Source: Mytilus californianus (Eukaryota > Mollusca > Bivalvia > Mytilida > Mytilidae). From it: a DNA stretch of 64,000 nt. Location: assembly GCF_021869535.1 (NCBI RefSeq), contig NW_026262668.1, positions 137,317,635 to 137,381,634 of the forward strand, in the 5' to 3' direction. The notes beneath the pieces were generated by a model. The model was not told where the DNA came from and ran no database searches. It worked only from the letters and a program-made list of their open reading frames with translations. The position numbers were made by a program, and so were the translations under genes. Shown here piece by piece: positions 23,738 to 34,997 of the stretch (positions are counted from its first letter, which is position 1; every line of letters starts with the position of its first letter).

Positions 23738-23800
23738 AAAAATAAGAAGATGTGGTATGATTGCCAATGAGACAACTCTCCACCAGAGACCAAATTATAC
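23738..23800 (-). repeat. Terminal stub of the Penelope-like family 1 tail
   Basis: AATAAGAAGATGTGGTATGA followed by TTGCCAATGAGACAACTCTC and CACCAGAGACCAAAT, the complement of the extreme 3' end of the element. Only the last 60 bases are present. Confidence 0.8.
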
Positions 23801-24264
23801 TCTTGCTTATAAGCGTTCATCATGGCAAAGTTAATTTTATCTACAAAATTTGCCTGAAAGTCGCCTGGAATACAAAAAGTGTCAACATTGTATAGACAGA
23901 CACCTGTCTATAATTTTTGAGTATTGTATGTTTTCCTATACTTGTCTTTCGGTTATATTTATCGGTTAGTTTCTTGGACTTCTTCAGTCCAGTAGTAACA
24001 CCATTGCTAAAGTGAGGCGTCCGTTTGGTTGTATGGGATGAATAAATATGCAGTCACATCCGGTTGAAATGGGGAAGTTAAATATAAAACCTCGGATATA
24101 GATTGTGTCAAACTCTCTGTATACGTTTAAAAACTCTTGCAACACCAATTTAAATGGCCCAGGGGTGGCATGGTTCAAAGCAAAATTTCTTCCTCTATCA
24201 AACATACCATCATATCATGTTGTAGTCGATATTCTTGCTCTTCATTGGCAGAAGACTCATTGTG

Positions 24265-24345
24265 AATGAAATATTTGCCACTGGACGTTAGTCAAACAAC
24301 AATCAATCAGTCTATCTTGTTATGCATGTCAAATATTTCGTTGTC
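24265..24345 (+). repeat. Short interspersed repeat family J
   Basis: GAAATATTTGCCACTGGACG then TTAGTCAAACAACAATCAAT. The first block recurs at 49775-49800, and a diverged trace (ATCGCCACTGGAGGGG) near 57595. I recognise it as a common bivalve repeat; its class is unknown. Confidence 0.5.
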
Positions 24346-25049
24346 CTTGTCCGTCTTTGTTCATATCTCCTCACCGAATACCACTAAGCATTCAAGTTTT
24401 ACTCCTTGTTTTTCGTGGGGTTCGTAATGTGATAAAATACTAATTCTTTTAATCAACCAAAGGTAACCAACATTATCTATAACTTATCAGTTAGTTTACA
24501 CATATTAAAGCTATATTTGAAAAGTTGCATCATCTGGAATCAGATATTCATTGCAAATAAGTATTGTGATTGGTGATTTGGCATTAAATTCCATAGCAAA
24601 TTATATAACGGAGCTAAAACGGCTTATCTTTAAAAAAAAATCTCTTTGTGATGACAGACGTCCAAGTGATGAATATAATTGCAGTACTGAACTATTGTGT
24701 TGTGCAGCATTTAATTTCTGAAATTGCTTGATTTTGTAATTCCCTATTGTTATGTTCAATAGACTTCATACCATAAAATTGTTATTCTCTTTCTAAATAG
24801 AGAAATATCACATTGAAAACAAAGAGAAGTCATACATATATTCTCTGTGTTAACCAGTGGTGTAGAGAATGTATATTTAATTACGTTTCGCGTATGCTGT
24901 ACATTTAATTCAGTGAATTTTCATGTCATTCAGTCGTATTCAGAACTAATCAATGTAAATCGATGGTGTTCGGAATCAAAATAAAAAAAAAAAAAACACT
25001 TTATAGATTTTAGATTTTATGGATTTTCCCAAATCGATTTTTAGCTAAC
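24346..25049. other. No supported gene
   Basis: AT-rich sequence with poly-A-like runs at 24630 and 24982. I see no frame of interest. Confidence 0.4.
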
Positions 25050-26257
25050 CTGGCCTAAGGGGCCAAGGGAGCTTTTCTCATTACTTGGCGTCCGTAGTCC
25101 GTCGTCGTCCGTCGTCCGTCGTCGTCCGTTAACATTTACAAAAATCTTCTCCTCTGAAACTTCTGGGCCAAATTTAACCAAACTTGGCCACAATCATCAT
25201 TAGGGTATCTAGTTTAACAAATGTGTCCGATGACCCCGCCTGCCAACCAACATGGCCGACATGGCTAAAAATAGAACATAGGGTAAAATGCAGTTTTTGG
25301 CTTATATATCTGAAACTAAAGCATTTAGAGTAAATCTGACATGGAGTAAAAATGTTCATCAGGTTTAGATCTATCTGTCCTAGAATTTTCAGACGAATCA
25401 TACAACACGTTGTTGGATTGCTGCCCCTGTATTGATAATTTTAAGGAAATTTTGCCGGTTTTGTTATTATCTTGAATATTATTATAGATAGAGATAAACT
25501 GTAAAAAAGCAATAATGTTCAACAAAGTAAGATCAACAGATATGTCAACAGGACCAATATTGTCTGACGGGGTAAAAATGTTTAGATCTATCTGCTATGA
25601 AATTTTCAAACGAATCAGACAACCCGTTGTTGTTGCTTCCCCTGAATTGGTAATTATCTTAAATATTATTATAGATAGAGATTAACTGTAAACAGCAATA
25701 ATGTTCAACAAAGTACGATCTACAAATAAGTCAATATGACCAAAATTGTCAATTGACCCCTTAACGAGTTATTGCCCTTTATATTCAATTCTTAACAATT
25801 TTTCGTAAATTTTTGTAATCTTTTACAAAAATCTTCTCCAATTAATCTACTGAGCCAAATAGAAATATACTTAGCCACTATTTTAAATAGGGTATCTTGT
25901 TTGAAAGATGTATAAGATGACCCTGCCATCCAACCAACATGGCCGCCATGGCTAAAATAGAACATAGGGGTTAACTATAGAAGTCTATGAGGAAATTATA
26001 AAAGAAAACAATTTCAAATGGTCACAACTTGAAAACTTATTTAAATAATGATAAGGAGTCTTCAGTAACTATTGTAAGACTACAATGGGATGTCTTTCTT
26101 TTGATTTAACTACTGGGCCAAATAAAACCAAACTTGGTCTCAGTCATTAATAGGGTATCGAATACTATTTATTATGATTTTAACCTTATTTAACATGATT
26201 TCAAAAACCACAGTAGATACAGGTGAGCGACACAGGCTCTTGAGTGCCTCTAGTTTT
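25050..26257 (+). repeat. ~1.2-kb interspersed repeat (family H) with internal duplication
   Basis: It starts with CTGGCCTAAGGGGCCAAGGG and TTGGCGTCCGTAGTCCGTCG, followed by a GTCGTCC-type microsatellite (25089-25129). The body repeats the same blocks twice with divergence. ACAAAAATCTTCTCC occurs at 25139 and 25828; ACCAACATGGCCG at 25246 and 25933; TTTAGATCTATCTG at 25365 and 25580; TATTATAGATAGAGAT at 25480 and 25666. It closes with GGTGAGCGACACAGGCTCTT and GAGTGCCTCTAG. No reading frame survives. I recognise the family from bivalve genomes but cannot name its class. Confidence 0.7.
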
Positions 26258-26739
26258 TAAAGCCAACGATGTATGAATACCTGTAATACAGTGGCGAGGG
26301 AATGTAAAATTCACCGTTTTGTTAAATGCAGTGTTTTTCAGTAGTGTAAAAAACCTTACGATTCATTCAAAGGATTATAAGAATATAAGTCAACTCCAGT
26401 GATTCTGCGTTTTATAAAATGTACATTAATTAAGTAGTGTATGGCATGTCGGTAAAATATCAAAATTTTTATGTAAACGTGATATACAGAATAGTGGTAT
26501 ATGACTTACTAATTATAAATTAGTTGTAAATTTCGTGTCAAATGTAAGCTGAGTTCTTAAGTATACAATTGAATAGTAGTTTTTGAAATACTGGTAAAGT
26601 TTATCATAATGGAAACGTGATACCCGTGTAATATAGATGAAAGTAGTCCAATTTTGATATGTAGAAAAAGGACAATGTATGTTGTAGCCGTAGACACAGC
26701 TGATGAAACTTTTACATTTTAAATGTTAACAACAGAACT
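26258..26739. other. No supported gene
   Basis: AT-rich with no repeats I can match inside the window. Confidence 0.4.
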
Positions 26740-26990
26740 TCTGTAATGCAATTGTTGTCGTTGGTTGCTCCCTGCCATATGGATTATTCGTTCTTTGTTT
26801 TAGCAAAATCAGGCTAATGTTTTTCACATTTTGTGATGACGGGCCCTTTATAGCTTACTATACGGTATGAGTTTTGGTCATTGTTGAAGGCCGTACGGTG
26901 TCCTTGAGTTGTTTACATCTTCATCCTTTTGTCTCTAGTGGATAGTTCTCTCATTGGCAATCATACCATATTTCCTTATTTTTATATTCT
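26740..26990 (+). repeat. Solo 3' tail of Penelope-like family 1 (last 250 bp)
   Basis: Landmarks: TGTAATGCAATTGTTGTCGT, TTGTTTTAGCAAAATCAGGC, GGGCCCTTTATAGCTTACTA, TACGGTATGAGTTTTGGTC, TTGTTGAAGGCCGTACGG, TCTCATTGGCAATCATACC and TTCCTTATTTTTATATTC, in the canonical order. Confidence 0.85.
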
Positions 26991-27805
26991 CATGAACAAA
27001 TGTAAGGGTTTATTAGTTATATGACCGTATGTAAAACGAAGTCTCTTCTGATTCGAGTATTACCAGGAAGAAATGACCAAATCATACCGGTCAGCTTAAT
27101 CAACTATACTCATTAGGACTATTAGGAAACATCAATCTAATAGAATCGGATAATACACAAAGTCATGTCTGTGTATTCAAATGTTGTCCTCTGTAGAGCA
27201 CATAGTAATTATAGGTCGGCAAAAATAAGCTAATCAAGACGTAAAGATGCACTTTGTCTCAAAAAAGCAATTGAGTTGTTTTATCGTGGGAACTAAGGAG
27301 TTATTAAGGTAAATAATTGATGGAGTTGGCTAGTTAACCAGACAAATCAATGAATTCATTGGTATTGATGTTATTTCGATCCATTAAGATAACAATATAA
27401 TTTAATTCACCACAATTTGGAAGACGGGCACACACCCTTTTCTATCGTTTTCACTAGAACATTAATTTCATTTTTTTTAAATTCTGCCTTAACAAACAAA
27501 GGTGTCGTGTTTTAGCTGCACCTCTCCAAAATCTATAAAACTGACCTTGTGCAATGCTTAAATGATATCGACAGGATGTAGGACCGTTACTGAATAGCAA
27601 TACATATTGTGTTAAGTTTACAAAATCAATGTTAGCACCTATATTCAAAGATCTTATTTCGATTCTAAATCGATAACCTTTATGAATAAGCTTCTATGAT
27701 GAGTTTATTTAATTCAAAAGATCAATGAGTTTGCATGGATTGTATTTGAGTATACAGGCTCTATAGACAACATCACTGTAAAAATTAGGATGATATACAT
27801 AGAAT
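26991..27805. other. No supported gene
   Basis: One minus frame (27454-27648) without domain. No other structure until the palindrome that follows. Confidence 0.4.
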
Positions 27806-27920
27806 AATACATGGCAAAATCCGTATCGCATGCTGTATCACCACTTGACCAATATCAGTCCCGAGGGTTGATATTGGTCAAGTGGTGATACAGCATGCGA
27901 TACGGATTTTACCATGTATT
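27806..27920. repeat. Long hairpin: 52-bp arms, 11-nt spacer
   Basis: 27806-27857 and 27869-27920 are reverse complements with a single mismatch (27815 against 27911). The arms include ATCCGTATCGCATGCTGTAT and CACCACTTGACCAATATC. Either strand, if transcribed, would fold into one long hairpin. I see no inverted-repeat transposon termini or target duplication beyond the arms. Confidence 0.95.
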
Positions 27921-27959
27921 GATCTGTTTATCATATATTTTAACAAAATCAGATTCATG

Positions 27960-28600
27960 ATATATAAGTGGACAACCATTTGATTCTGAGGTGGGGACCT
28001 GGTAGATTTTAGAAATAAATATTCTGGCCCCCATTTAAGTGAAAATAAATAATCTTGTCTTATCATACATGAAAATATATATTCTGGCCCCAAATACATT
28101 TTTGTAATAGTTTACAAAGGTATCTAATATTAACAGAAAATCCGGAAAGAAGTATTGCCAGTGGTTGTTTTGAGGCATACGCAGTCCCCCTCCTTTTGAC
28201 CTGAATAAATATGATTTGTTAATGAAATCTCCCCCCCCCCAAAAAAAAAAACAAAACAAATAGGAAATAGGGATCCACCCTCGATTGTAATGGTATTATA
28301 TTTTCATATTAATAGAATATATATATTCGAGACTTCATTTTACTGCTCTATTTGTCTGAAGTTGTATGTGTATCCTATAAAAAGGTGATATATATCACAA
28401 AAGATAAATTACTTTAGGGGTTGAAAAGTTGATGCTGAGGGGTGGCGAAGAGGGGGCAGATTTTGAGTCAATTTGGGGCACTGTGATTTGGGGAAGAGCA
28501 GAAAATAAATATTCTGGCCCTGGTCTGAGTGAACATAAATAATCTGGTCACCTTTATGTTGGAAATAAATATTACTCATAGATTTTGCCAACCCCCCTCA
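27960..28600. repeat. Degenerate repeats with ATAAATATTCTGGCCC
   Basis: AAATAAATATTCTGGCCC occurs at 28014 and 28504, with a variant at 28073, each followed by a diverged AAATAAATAATCTKGTC block. A C-rich/A-rich junction lies at 28231-28254. Minus frames through this region (27878-28099, 28035-28259, 28409-28591) are not convincing genes. It looks like an old dispersed repeat with partial tandem copies. Confidence 0.5.
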
Positions 28601-28720
28601 AAACTAGATGGTCGTCCCCTAACAGACAGATGATAGCACTCTTGCTGACGCTTATTTAATGTGCTTACATTTTCGTATCATGCCAGGAAATACGGCAATT
28701 GGACGTTATATGTATAAACT

Positions 28721-28762
28721 TGACGTCATTCGATATATGACGTCCCGCACTGATGACGTAAC
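28721..28762. promoter_or_regulatory. Cluster of three CRE-like TGACG motifs
   Basis: TGACGTCATT (28721), ATGACGTCCC (28738) and TGATGACGTAAC (28751) lie within 42 bases. These match the core recognised by CREB/ATF-type bZIP factors. There is no supported transcript next to it, so this is a motif observation only. Confidence 0.25.
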
Positions 28763-29394
28763 ATTGGAGACCTATTGAAGCCTCGGAAAAAAGATTAAAC
28801 TATATAATCATTGGTCTTGCATTCGAAAGAAATGCGGTAATGAATAAGTGATTGCATAAATTGAATATATGGACACATATGTCCCTCTGGCAGCATGAAG
28901 AGGGTCAACATCATTGTCGTCTTCTGAAATTTCAAGCGGATAACAACTAAGGAGTTCTGGAAACAATTTCGAGATGTTCCAAAAGGGGTGCGATACATGG
29001 TTATCTATGCTATACGGGGTATGCGATACAGGGTAAATTATACAGACCGGAGAAAAGAACCTTTATTAGAAATACAAAATTTCTGTAGTTAATACTAAAT
29101 ACATGACAAATCCCGTTAACGCTCTGTCATAGAACCAACGTGTTAATTGTTGTCAATTATACATATACAACTTGGTACCCGGATGAGATATGTACATCTT
29201 TACCTTTTAACAAAAGTATGCAAGGTAGCCTATTTCATAAGTAGAATACCAATGTTCAAATCTCTTAAATCGATTTTGAAGACTAATCAAAGTAATATAC
29301 TAAATATGAGGGGACCTCCAAACACATAACATAATTGGTTTTATTTTAATAGTGTTTTGCTTTCCAGTTATTACAACGTTATAGTCCTATATCC
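28763..29394. other. No supported gene
   Basis: A 67-codon minus frame (28795-28998) and a 60-codon plus frame (29147-29329) show no domain. GCGATACA-type words at 28989 and 29023 recall the arms of the palindrome at 27.8 kb but do not pair with it. Confidence 0.4.
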
Positions 29395-30030
29395 TGTCGA
29401 TACTTTTAATTTGGCATTGCACGTGATCCTGTTTTTCTAAAACTGCTTATAACGTGTTTGCAGTAATCATGTTAGGGTGTACTGATTGGTATTTGAGTCT
29501 GGTAGAACATGGGTTATTGATAAGTTTTGATTGGGGTTTGAGTCTGGTAGAACATGACTTATTGATAAGTTTTAATTGGGGTTTGAATTAGCTTTCAGGA
29601 CCTGCGAGTATTCTAAATTCAATAAGTTGTATCTTTTGTCTTTTTGTTTTGATTTTTACAGTTTATTCTTATGTTGTATTGTTACAGAGCTGTCCGTGGA
29701 TTAGGTAGGATTGAGCGCTCACAAACATATTTCTCCAAGATACAGTCATTATGTGCCCGTCCCAAGCCAGGACTTTGAATCCGGTTGTTTTCAATGGTTG
29801 CTGTCCGCTATGATTGTTTTTTATGTTGTTATGTTTTGTTTATTGTGTTGGTATAAATGAGATCGTTGGTATTCTCTTTTGATTTGTTTTCATCCCAGCA
29901 CCTTTTAAAATTTCATACGAAATGCTCATTTTTGAAGGTAGTGCATTTACCTGTAATTGTTTACACATTTGTCATTAAAGTATAGGTGTTTTATCGGAAA
30001 TCATACCATATCTCCTTATTATTTGAATAA
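29395..30030 (+). repeat. Diverged 3' tail of Penelope-like family 1
   Basis: Order kept but more decayed than other copies: TTTGGCATTGCACGTGATCC, GTACTGATTGGTATTTGAG, GCTTTCAGGACCTGCGAGTA, TTTTTACAGTTTATTCTTAT, GTCCCAAGCCAGGA, CAGCACCTTTTAAAATTTCA and AATCATACCATATCTCCTTA. A 55-60 base block (GGTTTGAGTCTGGTAGAACA plus TTGATAAGTTTTGATTGGG) is duplicated in tandem at 29480-29590. Confidence 0.7.
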
Positions 30031-30344
30031 TAATAGTTCTAATTTTAACTTTTGTGGGCACTACTATCTCAATTTATCAGAAAGGCAAGTACAAACTGCG
30101 AACATGATAATAATTACAAACGAAGAAAATAAAATTATTGAAAATGTTATTTTTCAAATGGCTAAAGGCAAATAAACTCGCCAAACACCTCTTTTCTATT
30201 TCGCCCTAGTAGATTACCATTATATGGACATATCAGTTAAAATTATTAATTTCTGAAATACGAATGAAAATTGACATATTAGGTTATTAAGTTGATCTAC
30301 TTCACAAATGTTATAAATATATTGATTTGATATTAAGCAGCAAT

Positions 30345-30564
30345 CTAGAGTTTTTAGTTTCTTGTGTATAATTTGGAGTTTAGTATGACGTCCATTATCA
30401 CTGAACTAGTATACATATTTGTTTAGGGGCCAGCTGAAGGACGCCTCCGAGTACGGGAGTTTCTCGCTGCATTGAAGATCCATTTGTGGCCTTCGGCGTT
30501 TCTCTGCTCTATGGTCGGGTTGTTGTCTCTTTGACACATTCCCCATTTCCATTCTCAACTTTAT
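30345..30564 (+). repeat. Solo 3' tail of Penelope-like family 2
   Basis: TTTAGTTTCTTGTGTATAAT, TTGGAGTTTAGTATGACGTC, ACTGAACTAGTATACAT, GGGGCCAGCTGAAGGACGCC, ATGGTCGGGTTGTTGTCTCT and TCCCCATTTCCATTCTCAAC match the ends of the copies at 36056 (minus) and 63058 (plus). Confidence 0.85.
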
Positions 30565-31224
30565 TCAATCAAATAGGATGAACCATAGAAGTTGTATCTG
30601 TACCATTATAACGGTAACTCTTCTTAATAACACAATATGTTATGCAAAGGGAATTAATTGTATTTGTTTTACATTGACTGTCATGTATTTTTTTGGTTAA
30701 ATTAATTATCTCCGTAAAATCTTCATATAAAAATCGGAGCTGATATTTAATAATACATTTTTTTTTCTAATTCTTTGGCAGTTTTAACCTTTCTGAACCA
30801 ATCGTTTAAAACAAAAAAATTCCCGTGTAGTTGCCGATTATCTCAGTAGATGATTGGTTATGTTAAAAGGTCATAACCTTTATCAGCTCTAAGGAAGAAT
30901 CAAATGTGCTTACACCTGTCAGAGAAATTGACAACTTTATAAAAACTTTTACTACCGCGAAATAGTTCCACCTTCAGAAATTAATGTTCAAGTTGTTTAC
31001 TATTACATGTACATATAAATATATATTTTATCAAAAGTAATGTTCTTGATTAAAATCGTTTTCTATTAATCTTTTCCCCCTTTTAATTCAGAGATGCTCT
31101 CATTTCGTAAGTTTATCAATTATGAACATATATTTGATAATCATAAGAGAAACATATGCTTACATAGTTACTCGTAGATTATCGGATTTATCCAATCTCG
31201 ATAGTTGAATTATCGAATTTTTAA
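30565..31224. other. No supported gene
   Basis: AT-rich; nothing recognisable on either strand. Confidence 0.4.
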
Positions 31225-31395
31225 GTCCCCGCCATAAAAACTTACAAAATCAAACGCTATCAATCAACGGAACGATTGAAAAACAACTGTCATATTCCTG
31301 ACTTGGTACAGTCATTTTCCGAAGAAAGTGGTGGGTTAAACCAGTTTTTATAGCTAGCTAAACCTCCCACTTGTATGACAGTTGTCTATAGAATC
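31225..31395 (+). repeat. Interspersed repeat family B
   Basis: AAGTCCCCGCCATAAAAAC, TCAAACGCTATCAATCAACG, AACAACTGTCATATTCCTGA, TTTTATAGCTAGCTAAACC and CCCACTTGTATGACAGTTG, in canonical order. Confidence 0.8.
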
Positions 31396-34229
31396 TATAT
31401 TTAACAAATGTTTGCTACTATTGTTATATATTGTAAACATTGTTTAGTTTCCTTCCAGTTTTGTTGATGACTTCAATATTTCGAATATAGCCAAAATGGG
31501 AAGTAATTATCCACCTTCCAAAACGAAGCTTCGTCAATGACATATTACGCGACCTCACGAGTGTTTTCTCCCGTTATTTCTCCCCTAGTGGTGGTTGATG
31601 ACTCTACATTATGTCATGTGACTTTTAAACAGATACTCTTTGTGTCTGATAAATTTACTTTTAATTTACCCTGACATGATGACGAAAATAAAATACCTAT
31701 TTTGTCCTCGATTCAGATTTCATATTTTTTAAACGCGGCTATCAAAGAAATGCTGACGCTGATGATAACCCTGTAATTAAACTTTCTTTGTTGATTTTCG
31801 TGGTACTTGCTTCTGAAATAACCTTCATCAGGTAATTTGGAGACCAAATGAGAGCATGTACAGCATTCAGGCTTAAACTGAAAAACCAAATTCGTCTAAA
31901 GTTAAATTTTCGAAATATAATTACTAGTTTTTTTCATTGAAACCATAAAAACAAAAAACCTCTTTTCCTGCTTTCTTAGAACAATTGGTTATTATTTTAT
32001 ATTAAATCGTAAAATGAATCGTCTGTAATCACCAAGGAGACCGTAAAATTTCTGAACACTTCCTGTAATTAAAAGATAACGGAAAATGATTTTGTCATCA
32101 TAAATTGCAAATGACCGAATTTTGATCTTTTATTTTCTTATCTTCCCATTACGATAAAACTTGTTCACATGCTATGCAGCTTACATCATTGAAAATCAAT
32201 TGTTTAGAATACTTTTTTGACATTTATAGCAAAACTTCATGTATCAAGGAGCAATAAAAATATGTCAAAGACAACGAAGAAAATGTACGGAGGAGAGATA
32301 AAATGGGTCAAATGTACAACAAATTGCAACAAAGTACTAAAGGAACGAATCGGTTTGGAGAGCTTCATCCTGACAAGTTTTGTCAGCGAACAGTTTTCAT
32401 TATTTCTTTTCCTTATTATTTGCGATTCTTTTTTGGAAAAAGGAGATGCAAAAGATACCAAAGGGATATTCAAATTAAGCAATAGTTCGTTAATTACGAT
32501 TTACACTCTTTTCTGACTACAAGTTTATGCAATACTAGTAATAGTAAAACTATACATTCTTTTTGAATACGAATAGTCAAAAGAATTACAAAATGTAACT
32601 CTTACACTATATACCATGATTAATCATTGCGAATAATAGTCATTTTCATGCCCAAGAGTCATTGGCAAATCATAATATTTTCATTGTACTTTTAAAAAGC
32701 TCACCACAGTCCCAGTTAACTTCATCTATTTAACTGACAAAACCTAGCAATAGCATTGCAGAGACTTCCAGAAATATATGACTGTCCATCCCGAAAACAG
32801 GCACAGTCTACACGATGTATAAAATGAAATAAAATCGTTTTGGGATTGTGCCTTAAAAGATGAGTCCATGAATTAAGCTTTCAATTGACTGATTAACTGT
32901 AAGTAAAACGAGCCTTAGTAAGTGTTTTGTATCAATCACATTACTGTAAGGACAAACAAGCGATGAAATTTATTTTATGAGAGAAAAATGTTTTTTTTTA
33001 TCTTTAAAGCGAACAAGTAATCGATAACACCGTGCTGCATGCTATTAAGGAGAAAATAAAATGTTTTATATTTCATTCTTGATTCATCACATTAATCATC
33101 AAATAAAATTTTATTTATTTTTGAGGAATGATTTCTCTTGGTTTTAATTTGACATCAATGTATTCTGATCAACAAATGAGAGATATTCTATTATTTGTAG
33201 TGGAAAAGGTTAATGTTTATCAGAACCAAAGACCACTTTTGAAAAATGATAAGAATAGATAGCACCACTTGCAATCGGGGCCATGAATGTTTTGGAAAAT
33301 ACCCAAAATCATGCACCATCGTCCAGGAAGAAGCACATTTTCGTAAAATCCAATATTCCGATCATTGAGGACATACAATTCCAAAAGGTTTAATTTGCCA
33401 AATACAGCTTGACATCAACCTCAGAAATCTTTTTAACATATATAAATTGTAGATACCTTGAACAGACAATGTCGTGATCAACTTTCACGCAAGAAAGTAA
33501 GTTTGAGTAAAAAGCAATATATTGATTACGTTAGTGCTTGTAATATTAGATAGCTTCATTATCAACGGTAAGGGCAGACAACTGGAAGATTGGTCTAATG
33601 GCGAAGAAAATTATTGTGTAGTAACGTCTACAATGCAATTATTACAAGACTTTTGGTCGGCTTCGAGTTTTGATTGAGGTTAATTGTGTCAGTATGCTAC
33701 ACAAATATTGCAGGGAAACATAACCCGAATAAGTCAGTCGTTATATCCCACTGCTCTCCGATGGCTACACCCTCGCGAGTGTGAGAGTCGACCATGGGGA
33801 AGGCCTGAATTATTCAGGTTAAGGGAAACTAGGGAAGTCACAAATAGCATATAAAACAATCATGTTTTATCACAAGCAATGGATATGTATAAATACGCCG
33901 AACAGTTTATGAGAATAGTTGAATACCTTTATGAAGCAACCATTTAACCGAATAGTAGATAATACACTCCCTTCTTCAAACCCCGTACAAATTTGTTTGA
34001 CAAAATTCAATCGTTATTAGGAATTAAATTTAGTCAGAATTGATTTTCTGTTACCAAAATATTTTTTCGCTGCAAATTTCTTTTTACCACTTTAAAATAT
34101 GACGACATTACATTATTGTCTTCTTATGGTGGCTTCATTTATGAAAAACAAATTAAAATATATTAAACAATTAAAGCTATTAATGAAATTCGTAGAAAAT
34201 ATAAAGGTAGGATAGTAAACTAACTCATC
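31396..34229. other. No supported gene; scattered repeat scraps
   Basis: A family F scrap (ACCTTCATCAGG) lies near 31820-31835 and a family C scrap (AAAGATACCAAAGGGATATT) at 32451-32470. Text near 33365-33395 (CATTGAGGACATACAATTCC) resembles the downstream part of the repeat at 34.3 kb. A short GC-richer island with the palindrome CCTGAATTATTCAGG is at 33807-33821. Three mutually overlapping frames at 32217-32516 carry no domain. Confidence 0.4.
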
Positions 34230-34400
34230 ATAGATACCAGGATTAATAATTTGTACGCCAGACGCGCGTTTCGTCTACAAAAGACTCATCAGTGACTCTC
34301 GATTCAAAAACGTTTAAAAGGTCAAATAGAGTACGAAGTTGAAGAGCATTGAGGACCCAAAATTCCGAAAGGTTTTGCAAATTCACCGAAAATAATCTAT
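34230..34400 (-). repeat. Bivalve interspersed repeat carrying a hammerhead-like motif
   Basis: On the plus strand the block order is ACTCATCATAGATACCAGGA, TTAATAATTTGTACGCCAGA, CGCGCGTTTCGTCTACAAAA, GACTCATCAGTGACTCTCG and GAGCATTGAGGACCCAAAAT. A related copy is at 39440-39600, and a 3' piece in plus orientation (TTTTAATCCTGGTATCTATG) at 38511-38531. I recognise the family as abundant in bivalves. The ribozyme-like core is listed separately. Confidence 0.7.
34253..34292 (-). ncRNA. Hammerhead-ribozyme-like core
   Basis: Read 5' to 3' on the minus strand: CTGATGA (34292-34286), stem II GTCT (34285-34282), loop TTTGT, AGAC (34276-34273), GAAA (34272-34269), stem III CGC (34268-34266), a seven-base loop, GCG (34258-34256), then UA (34255-34254). 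Every conserved core base of a hammerhead (C3, U4, G5, A6, G8, A9, G12, A13, A14, A15.1, U16.1, H17) is present, and both stems pair perfectly. Stem I would be the open helix (type I layout), but bases next to the core (C after the UA, A before CTGATGA) do not pair and I found no clear helix further out. It may be an ancestral ribozyme of a retroelement that has lost stem I, or need a partner in another copy. Cleavage is untested. Confidence 0.5.
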
Positions 34401-34559
34401 ATCATATAAATCTATAGATACAAAATCGAATACATTTTTCATGAACTAGTTTTGCAACGTTTCTGTTCCTATGCAGTCTTTGAAGAAACTTGAAATGATT
34501 TAATCAAACTTTGCCATTAAAGCTAATAACCATCATAATAAGAATAGAGAGGAAAATAA

Positions 34560-34640
34560 TGTTTTTTTCGGGTAACCCGAGTTCATCCCCAGGTTTTGAT
34601 GGGGTTCAATCTTTAGTTTTCTGTGTGGTATTCTCTGATG
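34560..34640 (-). repeat. Fragment of repeat family C
   Basis: CCCAGGTTTTGATGGGGTTC, AATCTTTAGTTTTCTGTGTG correspond to the complement of the ACCCCACCAAAAACAGGGG and AGAAAACTAAAGACTGAG blocks at 2760-2800. Confidence 0.4.
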
Positions 34641-34997
34641 TGTTTTAAAATTTCCAATATGTATACCGAATTCGAAAAGAAATAAATGTTCAATTCCAAA
34701 ATTTCTGATATATACATATATATATACATAAGCATACATATAAAACATAGACAAATGACTCCAGGGTTTTGAAATGGAACACATGGTTTATAACATTATT
34801 AGATTCTTTACTTTTATTTTTAGATATATAATTTAGAAAAGCTTTAATTGTAAATTGCATTTTTCATGCATATAAAGAGATGCAGATTAAACGTCGACGA
34901 TATAGCCACCAAAGAGCAACCGAAGAGCACAAAGATTTATAAACAAATAATTTTAATCGTCAACATAGGGTACCCAACAGTAGACAGACAACTTTTC

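Noticed and set aside
28035-28259. Glycine-rich start of a minus frame
   Set aside because: The glycines come from a C-rich run next to an A-rich run; low-complexity translation, not a gene.
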